From contig NZ_JBNCBU010000001.1 in assembly GCF_051912845.1 (NCBI RefSeq), positions 1,860,001-1,924,000 of the forward strand: DNA of 64,000 bases, in the 5' to 3' direction. The notes below the pieces were generated by a model that had not been told where the DNA came from, made no database searches, and was given only the letters and a program-made list of their open reading frames with translations. The stretch's first letter is position 1. Each line of letters starts with the position of its first letter. Of the stretch, positions 52,946-61,995 are shown in pieces. The position numbers and the translations under genes are program-made. This DNA comes from Tsuneonella sediminis. Its GTDB lineage: Bacteria; Pseudomonadota; Alphaproteobacteria; Sphingomonadales; Sphingomonadaceae.

Positions 52946-53361
52946 GCCGCCGCTCCGTCGCGGCGGAACACGATCCGGTTGCGCAGCATCCAGGTCGCCG
53001 TGAAGCTCGCCGCTATCGCGATCAGCTTGGCAAGGCGGGGGTCGAGACCGGCGACATCGCCGACCCCGACGATGGAAGTCGTCAACGCGAGGCCGATCAG
53101 CGCCGAGCCGACGAAGAGGGCCTTCTGCCTGGTCCTTCCCCGGCCCCGCTCGGCGACGCTGTCGGTGAAGACAGTGCGGCTGGACAGCAGCCAGTGCGCC
53201 GCGATGCCGAGCGCGTAGCCGACCGCCGAGGCGATGGCTGCGGGCACCGCGAGGGCCAGCAGCGCGAGAAAGCAGCCGATGTCGACTGCCAGCGCGCCCA
53301 CGCTCGCCAGTCCGTAGCGGACGAGCCGCCGGTCGACGATGCTGACGAGTCTGGCGATCAT
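52942..53361 (-). CDS. GtrA-family membrane protein
   Basis: 139 residues with four transmembrane helices (RYGLASVGALAVDIGCFLAL, AIASAVGYALGIAAHWLLSS, QKALFVGSALIGLALTTSIV, KLIAIAASFTATWMLRNRIV), and the family ending NRIVFRR. GtrA members move undecaprenyl-linked sugars across the inner membrane. ATG at 53361. Coupled by overlap to the GT-C-like protein, a sensible flippase-transferase pair. Confidence 0.9.
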   Translation of the reverse strand: MIARLVSIVDRRLVRYGLASVGALAVDIGCFLALLALAVPAAIASAVGYALGIAAHWLLSSRTVFTDSVAERGRGRTRQKALFVGSALIGLALTTSIVGVGDVAGLDPRLAKLIAIAASFTATWMLRNRIVFRRDGAAA

Positions 53362-53479
53362 CTGGTCCGCTCCCGCAACCGGCCGCGCGCGCGCGACTGC
53401 GCGGGCCGGCGCCGATTGTCGGCCGGTTTGGTTAAGGATTGGACAATCCACAGCATGCGCTCCCCGCGCGACCGGACGG

Positions 53480-55051
53480 TCAGGCCACCTTGCGTCCGTC
53501 GGCGATCCGGGTCGGCACCTCGCGGACCGAGGCGAGCGCGGCGGCCTGGTCGTCGGTGATCTCGCGCTGGGGGAGGGCCTTCTCCGCCCCCTCGTCGCCC
53601 GCCTCGTGGTACTCGGCATCCTCGTTCACGCACCAGGTGTCGTAGACCCGCGTCCCGGCGAGGATGTTCTCCACCGTCAACATCGCTGTCATCATCGCGT
53701 GATCCTGGTTGTTGTAGCGGTGCATTCCGTTGCGGCCGACCAGGTGGAGCGTGGGGTGTTTTTCTTCGAGCTCGAAGCGCATCGCTGCGACGTTGGCTGC
53801 GTAGGTCTCGTCGTAGACCGGATAGGCCTTTTCCTGCCGCACGACTGCGCCGCCCTTGACCTTGCTCGGATCGAGCAGGCCGAGAATTTCCATCTCTCTC
53901 GTCGCCAGCGCGACGAGGTCCGCATCCGCCATCGACCACAGTCCGTCGCCTTCGAAGCAGAAATATTCGAGGCCAACGCAGGCCATGTTCTCATCCGGCA
54001 CCATTTCCGGGCTCCACGAGCGGAAATTCTGCACGCGGCCGACCTTCACCTTGCTGTCGTGGATGTAGATCCAGTTGTCGGGGAACAGGTCCTCGCCCTC
54101 CACCATCAGCGCCACGGTCAGGAAATCGCGGTACTTGAGGTTCGAGGCGTTGAGAGTGGTGTCCGGCAGTGGGTGGAGACGCGCGGCGAGTTCGCGCATC
54201 GGTGCGCTGCTGATCGCGCTGGCGGCCTTGACTACCACCTTGCGGCCATCCTTCGCGACCGCGCTCATGCGCCAGCCGCCGTGTCCGTCGGCCGCGAGCT
54301 GTTCGAGGGCATGGCCCATGATCACGGTGCCGCGGCCTGTCGCCTCGATCTTGTCGCGCGCCGCGTCCCACATCATGCCCGGACCCTGGCGCGGGTAGCG
54401 GAAGGTCTCGAGCAGGGTCTTTACCGCCTGCCCGTCATTCGGGCGCTTGTTGAGGCCGAGGCTGCGCTTCAATCCGTCGGTCACCGCGCCCCAGAGCGAA
54501 AGGCCCTTGATGCGCTGGGCCGCCCAGTCGGCGCTCATCTCGTCGCACGGCATCCCCCACACCTTCTCGGTGTAGGTTTTGAAGAAGATCGAATAGAGGC
54601 GCCTGCCGAACTGGTTGCTGGTCCAGTCCTCGAAACTTCTGACCTCGCGGATCGGGAAGACCTTCGACCACGCGTAGCTCGCCATGCAGGCGACCGAGCG
54701 CAGAATCCCGAGGTTCCACAGCGCCTCGAATGCCCGTAGCGGATAGCTGTAGAACTTGCCCTCGTAGTAGATGCGGCTCATCCGCGGGCGCTGGATGAAG
54801 TCGTCGGGCAGGAGCTCGTCCCACAGGTCCACCACGGCCTGCGATTTCGAGAAGAACCTGTGCCCGCCGATGTCGAAGCGATAGCCGCCGTGCTCCACGG
54901 TGCGGCTGATGCCGCCCACGTAGGTTTCGTCCCGTTCGATGATAGCGACGCTCTTGCCTGCCCTGGTCAGCAGGTACCCCGCGGTCAGGCCGGCCGGCCC
55001 GGCACCGACGATCGCGACATCGACAGTCAACTCGTTCGGCGTATTCGTCAT
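53480..55051 (-). CDS. FAD-dependent oxidoreductase (protoporphyrinogen-oxidase/UGM-like amine-oxidase fold)
   Basis: 523 residues with the Rossmann FAD site VDVAIVGAGPAGLTAGYLLT, ERDETYVGGISRTVEHGGYR and GGHRFFSKSQAVVDLWDELL, and a C-terminal HLVGRNGMHRYNNQDHAMM. The pattern matches the NAD(P)/FAD-dependent oxidoreductase group often found with polyprenyl-glycan genes, not classical HemG. ATG 55051. It precedes GtrA and the GT-C-like gene by a 118-base gap on the same strand, so they may form one operon for glycolipid or glycan synthesis. Substrate unknown. Confidence 0.85.
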   Translation of the reverse strand: MTNTPNELTVDVAIVGAGPAGLTAGYLLTRAGKSVAIIERDETYVGGISRTVEHGGYRFDIGGHRFFSKSQAVVDLWDELLPDDFIQRPRMSRIYYEGKFYSYPLRAFEALWNLGILRSVACMASYAWSKVFPIREVRSFEDWTSNQFGRRLYSIFFKTYTEKVWGMPCDEMSADWAAQRIKGLSLWGAVTDGLKRSLGLNKRPNDGQAVKTLLETFRYPRQGPGMMWDAARDKIEATGRGTVIMGHALEQLAADGHGGWRMSAVAKDGRKVVVKAASAISSAPMRELAARLHPLPDTTLNASNLKYRDFLTVALMVEGEDLFPDNWIYIHDSKVKVGRVQNFRSWSPEMVPDENMACVGLEYFCFEGDGLWSMADADLVALATREMEILGLLDPSKVKGGAVVRQEKAYPVYDETYAANVAAMRFELEEKHPTLHLVGRNGMHRYNNQDHAMMTAMLTVENILAGTRVYDTWCVNEDAEYHEAGDEGAEKALPQREITDDQAAALASVREVPTRIADGRKVA

Positions 55052-55094
55052 TCCAGCCCCCCACTTCGATTGACCGGGGAGTGAAGGAAATTGG

Positions 55095-55108
55095 TTACCG
55101 GTCGGTAA
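55095..55108. promoter_or_regulatory. TTACC-GGTC-GGTAA palindrome upstream of the FAD oxidoreductase
   Basis: Perfect 5-base arms 44 bases before the ATG at 55051. TetR-family operators often look like this. It is not a LacI-type AACCGGTT site. Confidence 0.4.
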
Positions 55109-55124
55109 ACGCGCCCTGCGACGC

Positions 55125-55772
55125 CTAGCGGCGGAGGGTCGCCGCGCAGCGCGGCATCTCGATCAACCGGGGATCCTGCGCTCTGGCCGCGAATACCGCG
55201 AGCTGGCTCAGGCTGAAGGTATCGTCGAACACGAGACCGTGGACGTTGCTCTTTCGCCAGCGCACCCGGGCGCGGACCTCGGGCAGGATGCCGGACAGGA
55301 TCCGCAGCGGCTGGTCGATCGCGAGAAGATCGCCGCATTCTATGCGCGCTCCCTGCTGCGAGATGTTGACGACCTCGGCCGCAACGCGCCGCCCGAGAAA
55401 GGCGAGCTCGACCGGGAAGGTAATGTTGAGGCGCAACTGGCGCTTGGGATAGCGTCCCGCCTCGGCGATCAGGCGGACGATGTCGACCTGGTCGCGGAAC
55501 CGGTATCCGGCCTCGTTGCCACGGTCCCAGATCGGCTCGAGCCGGTGTTGCTCACCGGTCTGAAGCTCGAGCACGAGCGCCCCGCCGGGCAGGGGATGAA
55601 AGCCGCGCAAGGAGATCCCGCTCTCCGAGACGTCGCGGATCACCGCGATGAATTCGCCCGACGGTGCGATCAGCTTCGCGGCGCGGATAAGCAGCGTGAA
55701 GCGGGGCGCCGCGCGATCCTCGCATGGCTCCCCCGCGGGTGCGGTCGGCAATTCGATACGTCCTTGCTCCAT
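55125..55772 (-). CDS. Tandem PilZ-domain protein
   Basis: 215 residues with two PilZ-like domains: the first (RAAPRFTLLIRAAKLIA, VIRDVSESGISLRGFHPLP) carries the D-x-S-x-x-G half of the c-di-GMP motif; the second (KRQLRLNITFPVELAFLGRR, VVNISQQGARIECGDLLAID) has a NIS..GARI variant. Such proteins read the level of c-di-GMP and often steer motility or envelope changes. The RxxxR element is only partly recognisable, so binding is likely but not certain. Stand-alone gene, 73 bases after the start of the oxidoreductase region. Confidence 0.87.
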   Translation of the reverse strand: MEQGRIELPTAPAGEPCEDRAAPRFTLLIRAAKLIAPSGEFIAVIRDVSESGISLRGFHPLPGGALVLELQTGEQHRLEPIWDRGNEAGYRFRDQVDIVRLIAEAGRYPKRQLRLNITFPVELAFLGRRVAAEVVNISQQGARIECGDLLAIDQPLRILSGILPEVRARVRWRKSNVHGLVFDDTFSLSQLAVFAARAQDPRLIEMPRCAATLRR

Positions 55773-55930
55773 TCGCGTACCCTGATTGCAGCGGCATTCA
55801 CGCCGCGGAGCGCTTTTTTGACAGAAAACGGTCTCGGCACCCCTTCCTAGAGCGTAGGGGTAATTACGGTATTATGGTGCAAGGTTAACCCGCCCCGGAC
55901 AAAGGCCCCTTTCGGGCGGGTCGGTGCTCC

Positions 55931-56015
55931 TGGTGCGGGTGGTGGGACTCGAACCCACACGACCAGAGGTCAGGGGATTTTAAGTCCCCGGCGTCTACCG
56001 TTCCGCCACACCCGC
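55931..56015 (-). tRNA. tRNA-Leu (UAA)
   Basis: 85-nt gene on the minus strand with a 7-bp acceptor stem (GCGGGTG/CACCCGC), encoded 3' CCA, anticodon loop CTTAAAA giving anticodon UAA (55980-55982), a long variable arm and a GTTCGAG T-loop in a GTGGG/CCCAC stem, all typical of class II tRNA-Leu. An intact gene; no integrase is attached to it. Confidence 0.97.
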
Positions 56016-56077
56016 TCGCCCGGTGGCCCTAGCGCGGCGCACGTGCGGCGGCAATTTTCCGGTTCCGGCCTGCGGCT

Positions 56078-56359
56078 TCAGTCCTCGTTGAGGACGCGGC
56101 GCATTTCCTTGCCGGGCTTGAAGTAGGGGACCTTCTTGGCGGGCACGTCGACCGCTTCGCCTGTGCGGGGGTTGCGGCCCTTGCGGGCGCTGCGATCGCG
56201 GGTCGAAAACGCCCCAAAGCCGCGCAACTCGACCCGTCCGCCTTCCGCGAGGCGCTTGCCGATCTCGTCGAAAAAGATGTCGACGACCTGCTCCACCTCT
56301 TCGGTCCGCAGCTCGGGGTTCTCCCGGGCGATAGCCTGCAAGAGTTCAGATCTTATCAC
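56078..56359 (-). CDS. ihfB: Integration host factor subunit beta
   Basis: 93 residues: IRSELLQAIARENPELRTEE, VEQVVDIFFDEIGKRLAEGG, RVELRGFGAFSTRDRSARKG, RNPRTGEAVDVPAKKVPYFK, PGKEMRRV. The Arg-Asn-Pro-Arg-Thr-Gly tip that bends DNA is intact and the sequence fits IHF-beta better than HU. GTG start with GGAGGG 7 bases upstream. Acts in chromosome folding, replication and recombination. Confidence 0.95.
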   Translation of the reverse strand: MIRSELLQAIARENPELRTEEVEQVVDIFFDEIGKRLAEGGRVELRGFGAFSTRDRSARKGRNPRTGEAVDVPAKKVPYFKPGKEMRRVLNED

Positions 56360-56474
56360 GTGTCCACCCTCCGATCGCGACCATTGTTATGGCCGAGCGC
56401 GACCAGCTCGCCCTGTTCCGGGAAGAGTGCCAGACAGTGCGGGCAAGTGCAATCTTGCTTTCAGAGCAATGGTT

Positions 56475-56816
56475 TCAGGCCCGTTCGAGAAGTTCGGCCG
56501 GATCGATGCCCAGCCGCTCGATGCGCGCGGCGATCTCGGGCCAGTCCTCGTCGATGAACCGCTTGCGTTCGGCTCGGCGCAACCGCTCGGCCGCGCCCTG
56601 CGCGACGTACATGCCGACTCCCCGCTGGACCTCGACGAGGCCCTCGCTCTGGAACAGCTGGTAGGCCTTCGCGACCGTTAGCGGGTTCGCGCTCTGATCG
56701 GCGGCGAAGGCGCGTACCGAGGGCAGCATCTCGCCTTCCCGGTATCGGCCTTCGATGATCGCGGCCGCGATCAGGTCGCGCAGCCGCAGGTACACGGGCT
56801 GGCTCTGCTGCATCAT
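56475..56816 (-). CDS. GntR-family regulator, YtrA subfamily
   Basis: 113 residues: winged-helix N-terminus (QPVYLRLRDLIAAAIIEGRY, REGEMLPSVRAFAADQSANP, LTVAKAYQLFQSEGLVEVQR, GVGMYVAQGA) and a short helical C-terminal part (..KRFIDEDWPEIAARIERLGI) as in YtrA-type members, which regulate transporters. GAGGA before the ATG at 56816. Divergent from the POT transporter across a 222-base gap, so that gene is a likely target. Confidence 0.9.
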   Translation of the reverse strand: MMQQSQPVYLRLRDLIAAAIIEGRYREGEMLPSVRAFAADQSANPLTVAKAYQLFQSEGLVEVQRGVGMYVAQGAAERLRRAERKRFIDEDWPEIAARIERLGIDPAELLERA

Positions 56817-57038
56817 GCGCTGTCCTCTTTCGCGATCGGGCGACGGCCCGCGTCTGCCGAACCCGTACGCCGCGGTGCATCAGTGCCATAATACAGCGGT
56901 GCGCGTCAAGCGGGCGGGTCCGTGCTGGCGGGCAAGTTGCGGGTGAAACTAGCTCTTCACATGCAGAAACTTGACGCTAGGGTGCGCGCGATTCCGGCTC
57001 GGGGAGGGCCGCGACGAGAACTAGAGGGTTTCGCACGC

Positions 57039-58619
57039 ATGGCGTCACGACAGCTTCCGCACGGCGACAGCGCCGGCACGTTCCTGGGGCACCCGAAGGG
57101 CCTGTTCATGCTCTTCTTCGCCGAAATGTGGGAGCGCTTCTCCTACTACGGCATGCGGGCGCTGCTGATCTTCTACCTGACCAAGCACTGGCTGTATTCG
57201 GACAGCGAGGCGGGGATCATATACGGCGCCTACACCGCGCTGGTCTACATCACCCCCGTGGTCGGCGGATACCTCGCCGACAAGTATCTCGGCCAGCGAA
57301 AGGCAGTGCTGTTCGGTGCCGTGCTGTTGACCTTCGGTCACTTCTTCATGGCGTTCGAGGGCGAGGCCGCGGCCGGCCATGCCGACAACCCGATAATCAA
57401 CGTGTTCTGGCTGGCGCTGGCACTGATCATCGTCGGTTCCGGCTTCCTCAAGGCGAACATCTCGGTGATCGTCGGCCAGCTCTACCCGCGCACGGACGTG
57501 CGCCGCGACGGCGCCTACACGATCTTCTACATGGGGATTAACCTCGGCGCGGCGCTCGGCTCGCTGCTCTGTGGCTACATCGGCGAAACCTATGGCTGGG
57601 CCTATGGCTTCGGCCTCGCGGGCATCGGGATGCTTGCCGGCCTGGCAGTATTCGTCGCCGGCAAGGGCCTGCTGCTCGGCCGCGGCGAACCGCCGGTTCC
57701 GCTCGCCAGGGGGCGCGAATTCTCGATGTATGGCGTCGGGCTCGTGCTCGTCGCGATCTGCTGGGTTCTCGTGCAGAACCAGGCCGTGGTCGGCTGGTTG
57801 CTCGGCATCTTCGGCGGCATCCTCGTCCTCTACGTGATCGGCACGGCGGTCACGAAACTGCATCCCGATGAGCGTGACCGTATCTTCGCGGCGCTGTTCC
57901 TCATCATCACCTCGATCATCTTCTGGGCGCTGTTCGAGCAGGCCGGATCGAGCCTCAACCTCTTCACCGATCGCCACGTCGACCGGGGCGGGGTGCCCGC
58001 GTCGGTGTTCCAGTCGATCAACGCGATCTACATCATCCTCCTCGCGCCGGTGTTCGCCACCTTGTGGACCGTTCTGGGGCGCAAGGGACTCGAGCCGTCA
58101 ACGCCGTTCAAGTTCGGGCTCGGGGTGGTCCAGGTCGGGCTCGGATTCCTCGTGCTCGTCTGGGGCGCGGCCTCGGTCGGGATCGACGTGCCGACGCCGG
58201 TGATCTTCATCTTCCTGATCTACCTGCTCCACACCACCGGCGAGCTGTGCCTCAGCCCGGTCGGCCTTTCGGCGATGAACCGACTGGCCCCGGCGCACAT
58301 GGCCTCGCTGATCATGGGCGTGTGGTTCTTCGCATCGGCGACCGGCAACTTCGCCGCCGGCCTCATCGCATCGGCCACCGGCGCCGAAGGCGTCGGCGAG
58401 GAGGCGGGCAAGCAGGTCGTGCTCGACGTCTATTCCACGGTCGGCTGGGTCGCGGTCGGCGTGGGCGTCGGGGTGCTGGTGATCAGCCCGCTGATCAAGA
58501 AGCTGATGCACCTCGACACGCTGCGCGACGACAACGTCGGCGACGACCTCGAGGGGCAGGCCGAGGGTCCGGGCGAGCCGCAGGGCGCGGGCATGCACCC
58601 GACCACCCGGTCCCGCTAG
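57039..58619 (+). CDS. POT/PTR2-family proton-dependent oligopeptide transporter
   Basis: 526 residues, 12-14 transmembrane helices. The family motif EMWERFSYYGMRALLIFYL near the start and GGYLADKYLGQRKAV, then FYMGINLGAALGSLLCGY and, in the second half, FALFEQAGSS-like WALFEQAGSSLNLFTDRHVD and LLHTTGELCLSPVGLSAMNR. Imports di- and tripeptides with protons. ATG at 57039 (MASRQLPHGD) is chosen; the frame extends 39 codons further without support. Acidic Gly-rich tail of about 30 residues. Divergent from the GntR gene. Confidence 0.93.
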   Translation: MASRQLPHGDSAGTFLGHPKGLFMLFFAEMWERFSYYGMRALLIFYLTKHWLYSDSEAGIIYGAYTALVYITPVVGGYLADKYLGQRKAVLFGAVLLTFGHFFMAFEGEAAAGHADNPIINVFWLALALIIVGSGFLKANISVIVGQLYPRTDVRRDGAYTIFYMGINLGAALGSLLCGYIGETYGWAYGFGLAGIGMLAGLAVFVAGKGLLLGRGEPPVPLARGREFSMYGVGLVLVAICWVLVQNQAVVGWLLGIFGGILVLYVIGTAVTKLHPDERDRIFAALFLIITSIIFWALFEQAGSSLNLFTDRHVDRGGVPASVFQSINAIYIILLAPVFATLWTVLGRKGLEPSTPFKFGLGVVQVGLGFLVLVWGAASVGIDVPTPVIFIFLIYLLHTTGELCLSPVGLSAMNRLAPAHMASLIMGVWFFASATGNFAAGLIASATGAEGVGEEAGKQVVLDVYSTVGWVAVGVGVGVLVISPLIKKLMHLDTLRDDNVGDDLEGQAEGPGEPQGAGMHPTTRSR

Positions 58620-58702
58620 GATACGTTCGAGTTTCGCGCGGGTCGCCCCGGTCATAAGGCCCGGTGGCCCGCGCGACAGCAGCCAGTCTGGATAAACAAC
58701 CC

Positions 58703-60061
58703 ATGATCAGAAGCCTACTTCTCGCTGGTGGCGCCGCGATGGCGCTTGCGGCGTGCGCGGCGCCACGCGACGACGCGCCGAAGAGCGCGAGCGCCGCGAT
58801 CGACAAGAACCCGTACCCGTCGACCTACCGGCCCTACCCCGGCGTTCCCACTGCACTCGTCGGAGCGACGGTTTTCGATGGGGCGGGCGGCCGGATCGAC
58901 AACGGCACGGTCCTGTTCGAAGGCGGCAAGGTCGTGGGCGTGGGCGGTCCCGACCTGTCAATCCCGGCTGGCTATGCCCGTATCGAGGGTGTCGGGAAGT
59001 TCGTGACCCCGGGTATCATCGACATTCACTCCCACCTCGGCGACTACCCGTCGCCCGCGGTCGCAGCGCACTCGGACGGTAACGAAGCCACCAGCCCGAC
59101 GACGCCGGAAGTGTGGGCGGAACACTCGGTCTGGCCGCAGGACCCCGGCTTCAGCCGGGCGCTGGCGAACGGCGGCGTGACCAGCCTGCAGATCCTGCCC
59201 GGGTCCGCCAACCTGATGGGCGGCCGCTCGGTAACGCTCAAGAACGTGCCCGCCCGCACGATGCAGGGAATGAAGTTTCCGCAGGCGCCCTACAGCATGA
59301 AAATGGCGTGCGGCGAGAATCCCAAGCGCGTCTACGGCGCGAAGGGCCGGATGCCGTCGACCCGCATGGGCAACATCGCGGTCAACCGGCAGACCTGGCT
59401 CGCGGCAAAGGAATACGACGGCAAGAAGCGCGACCTGGCAAAGGAGACGCTGAAGGGCGTGCTCGACGGGGAAATCCTGATCCAGAATCACTGCTACCGT
59501 GCCGACGAAATGGCCATCGTGCTCGATATGGCGAGGGAGATGGGCTACAAGGTCGCGGCCTTCCACCACGCAGTGGAAAGCTACAAGATCGCCGATCTCC
59601 TGAAGCAGAACGGCGTCTGCAGCGCGATCTGGGCCGACTGGTACGGCTTCAAGATGGAAAGCTACGACGGCATCCCTGAAAACGCCGCGTTCCTGCAGAA
59701 CGCCGGCGCCTGCGTGGTGATCCACTCCGACGACGCGAACGGCATTCAGCGCCTCAACCAGGAAGCTGCCAAGGCGCAGGCCGCCGGCCGGCGCGCGGGT
59801 ATCGCCATCGACGATGCCACCGTGATCCGCTGGCTTACCCTGAACCCCGCGACCGCGATGGGGATCGCCGATTGGACCGGCAGCCTCGAGAAGGGCAAGA
59901 TGGCCGACGTCGTGCTGTGGAACGGCGATCCGCTGTCGGTCTATTCTCGGCCCGAAAAAGTCTGGATCGATGGCGCGCTGATGTTCGACGCGACCGACCG
60001 CAAGCGCCGCCCGGTGAGTGATTTCGAGCTCGGGCAGCCGGGCGAGGGAGACGTGAAATGA
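58703..60061 (+). CDS. Amidohydrolase-superfamily lipoprotein
   Basis: 452 residues with signal and lipobox ALAAC near residue 17. VGATVFDGAGGRIDNGTVLF and GKFVTPGIIDIHSHLGDYPS contain the H-x-H metal site; later VAAFHHAVESYKIADLLKQN and VVIHSDDANGIQRLNQEAAK provide the further His and the catalytic Asp, and the C-terminal ADVVLWNGDPLSVYSRPEKV closes the beta sandwich. Likely a secreted metal-dependent peptidase or amidase (imidazolonepropionase-like group). ATGA overlap with the next gene. Confidence 0.9.
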   Translation: MIRSLLLAGGAAMALAACAAPRDDAPKSASAAIDKNPYPSTYRPYPGVPTALVGATVFDGAGGRIDNGTVLFEGGKVVGVGGPDLSIPAGYARIEGVGKFVTPGIIDIHSHLGDYPSPAVAAHSDGNEATSPTTPEVWAEHSVWPQDPGFSRALANGGVTSLQILPGSANLMGGRSVTLKNVPARTMQGMKFPQAPYSMKMACGENPKRVYGAKGRMPSTRMGNIAVNRQTWLAAKEYDGKKRDLAKETLKGVLDGEILIQNHCYRADEMAIVLDMAREMGYKVAAFHHAVESYKIADLLKQNGVCSAIWADWYGFKMESYDGIPENAAFLQNAGACVVIHSDDANGIQRLNQEAAKAQAAGRRAGIAIDDATVIRWLTLNPATAMGIADWTGSLEKGKMADVVLWNGDPLSVYSRPEKVWIDGALMFDATDRKRRPVSDFELGQPGEGDVK

Positions 60062-61434
60062 CGGGCCGCCTGCTTGCCGGACTGGCACTTTTCGCGCTGT
60101 GCGCCCCCGTCGCGGCGCAGGATTTCGCGATCACGAACGCGACGGTCGCGACCGGCGACGGCAGCGCGCCGGTCGACGGTGCGACGGTCGTCGTACGCGG
60201 AGGCAAGGTCGTCGCGGTCGGGTCGGGCGTCGCCGTGCCGGCGGGGATCGAAACGGTCGACGGGACCGGCAAGTGGGTGACTCCCGGGGTGTTCGCCGCG
60301 ATGACCGATCTCGGCCTGGTCGATGCATCGGGCGTGTCCGATTCCAACGATACCGGCGCCCGCAATTCGCCGTTCGGCGCCGCGCTCGATGTGGCCCCGG
60401 CGATCAACCCGGGCGCACAGGACGTTGCCGTCTCGCGCGAGGCGGGGGTGACCCGCGCCACCGTGTTTCCCTCGCCGACAAGTTCGATCTTCGCGGGCCA
60501 GGGCGCGGTGGTGGACCTGGGTGCCGATCCCCGGATGGTCGTCCGTCCGCGCGCGTTCCAGGTGGTGACGCTGGGCGAGCAGGGCGCGCAGATTGCCGGC
60601 GGCAGCCGTACGAGCGCGCACGCGGTCCTTCGCAACGCCTTGCGCGAAGCACGCCAGTACGGCGAGGAGGGGGCGCTTATCCGCGGCGGAGGGGACCGGC
60701 GTACCGTATCGACCGGCGACGACGTCCCGATCGATACGCGTCTGCTCGACAACCGGGCGGACCGCGAGGATGTCCTGCTGACCCGTTTCGATGCGGGCGC
60801 GCTGGTTCCGGTGGTTACGGGGGCTCAGCCGCTCTACGTCATCGTGGAGCGCGCGTCCGACATCCGCTCGGTGCTCGCTCTCAGGCAGGAATTCCCCAGC
60901 CTCAGGCTCGTCCTCGTCGGAGCGAGCGAGGGATGGCGGGTGGCCGGCGACATCGCCGCCGCGGGCGTCCCGGTTATCGCCGACCCGCTCGACGACCTGC
61001 CATCGAGTTTCGAGCAGCTTGCCGCCACGCAGTCGAACGTCGGGCGGATGGTCCGCGCGGGAGTGAAGGTGGCGCTTGGTCGGGTGACCGATACCGGCGG
61101 CGCACAGCCGCGTAACCTCATGCAGTTCGCCGGCAACCTCGTCGCGCTGACCCGCGTCCCGGGGGCCACGGGGCTGAGCTGGGGTGAAGCCTTCGCGTCG
61201 ATCTCGTCGGTTCCGGCCGAGATTTCCGGGTTCGGCGGACGACTGGGCGTGTTGCGACCCGGCGCGGCGGGAGACGTCGTGATCTGGGACGGCGATCCGC
61301 TCGAGGTGTCGAGCGCGGCCGAGCGCGTGTTCATCGACGGCGTCGAGCAGCCGCATACGAGCCACCAGAAGCGTCTGCGCGACCGCTATCGCGATCTCGA
61401 CGAGAGCGACCTGCCCAAGGCGTACGACTGGTGA
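60058..61434 (+). CDS. Amidohydrolase-like exported protein lacking the metal-site histidines
   Basis: 458 residues with a signal peptide ending near PVAAQ. It keeps the beta-sandwich (ITNATVATGDGSAPVDGATV, AAGDVVIWDGDPLEVSSAAE) and barrel of amidohydrolases, but where the first metal site should be the sequence is GKWVTPGVFAAMTDLGLVDA, with no H-x-H, and I see no replacement His pair. It is coupled to the intact amidohydrolase by a 4-base overlap and so is probably a non-catalytic or differently acting partner subunit. Its stop overlaps the FKBP start. Confidence 0.85.
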   Translation: MTGRLLAGLALFALCAPVAAQDFAITNATVATGDGSAPVDGATVVVRGGKVVAVGSGVAVPAGIETVDGTGKWVTPGVFAAMTDLGLVDASGVSDSNDTGARNSPFGAALDVAPAINPGAQDVAVSREAGVTRATVFPSPTSSIFAGQGAVVDLGADPRMVVRPRAFQVVTLGEQGAQIAGGSRTSAHAVLRNALREARQYGEEGALIRGGGDRRTVSTGDDVPIDTRLLDNRADREDVLLTRFDAGALVPVVTGAQPLYVIVERASDIRSVLALRQEFPSLRLVLVGASEGWRVAGDIAAAGVPVIADPLDDLPSSFEQLAATQSNVGRMVRAGVKVALGRVTDTGGAQPRNLMQFAGNLVALTRVPGATGLSWGEAFASISSVPAEISGFGGRLGVLRPGAAGDVVIWDGDPLEVSSAAERVFIDGVEQPHTSHQKRLRDRYRDLDESDLPKAYDW

Positions 61435-61943
61435 GGTGGAGGCTTGCAGGCGATAGCGGAGCAACGCTCGCGCTGGGTGCCGCGCTCATCGCCGGTGCCG
61501 CCGCGCTTGCGCAGGATGGCAGCAACGGCCCGCCCGATCGCAGCCAGGACATGGCGTGGGTCAGCGCCCAGCAGGCGGCTCTCGCCGAGCGCGCGGCGCA
61601 GCCGGGCTGGCAATCGCTCGAAGACGGAGTGCTGTGGCGCCGCGTGGCGGGCACCGGCAGCGGACCGCGGCCGACGGTCGATGACGTGGTCACCGTGCAC
61701 TACACCGGAAGTTTCGTCGACGGCGGCGTGTTCGACAGTTCGGAGAACGGGGAGTCCGCGACGTTCCCGCTCGGCCGGCTGATCCCGGCCTGGCAGGCGG
61801 CGATTCCCCAGATGGCGGTCGGCGACACGATCGAGATCGCGGCGCCAGCCACCGCCGCCTACGGCATGAAGGGCAAGGGCCCCATTCCCGGAGGCGCGAC
61901 TCTGCTGTTCACCGTCCGGCTCTTGGCTGTGGGCGATAAGTAA
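61431..61943 (+). CDS. FKBP-type peptidyl-prolyl isomerase, exported
   Basis: 170 residues starting at a GTG overlapping the previous stop (GTGA). Signal or anchor region to about residue 28 (..LGAALIAGAAALAQ), a short helical stretch, then the FKBP domain: VDDVVTVHYTGSFVDGGVFD, FPLGRLIPAWQAAIPQMAVG, IPGGATLLFTVRLLAV. Likely folds proteins in the periplasm, perhaps the two amidohydrolase-like proteins made from the same transcript. Confidence 0.92.
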   Translation: MRWRLAGDSGATLALGAALIAGAAALAQDGSNGPPDRSQDMAWVSAQQAALAERAAQPGWQSLEDGVLWRRVAGTGSGPRPTVDDVVTVHYTGSFVDGGVFDSSENGESATFPLGRLIPAWQAAIPQMAVGDTIEIAAPATAAYGMKGKGPIPGGATLLFTVRLLAVGDK

Positions 61944-61995
61944 GTTGCAATAACGAACTGAATGTGGTCAACCGGGTCCCCAAGGGAGTTCGTCG

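Noticed and set aside
55095..55108. TTACCGGTCGGTAA as a fourth LacI site
   Set aside because: The centre is not AACCGGTT and the half-sites do not match TGTAACC; it is listed instead as a separate possible operator.
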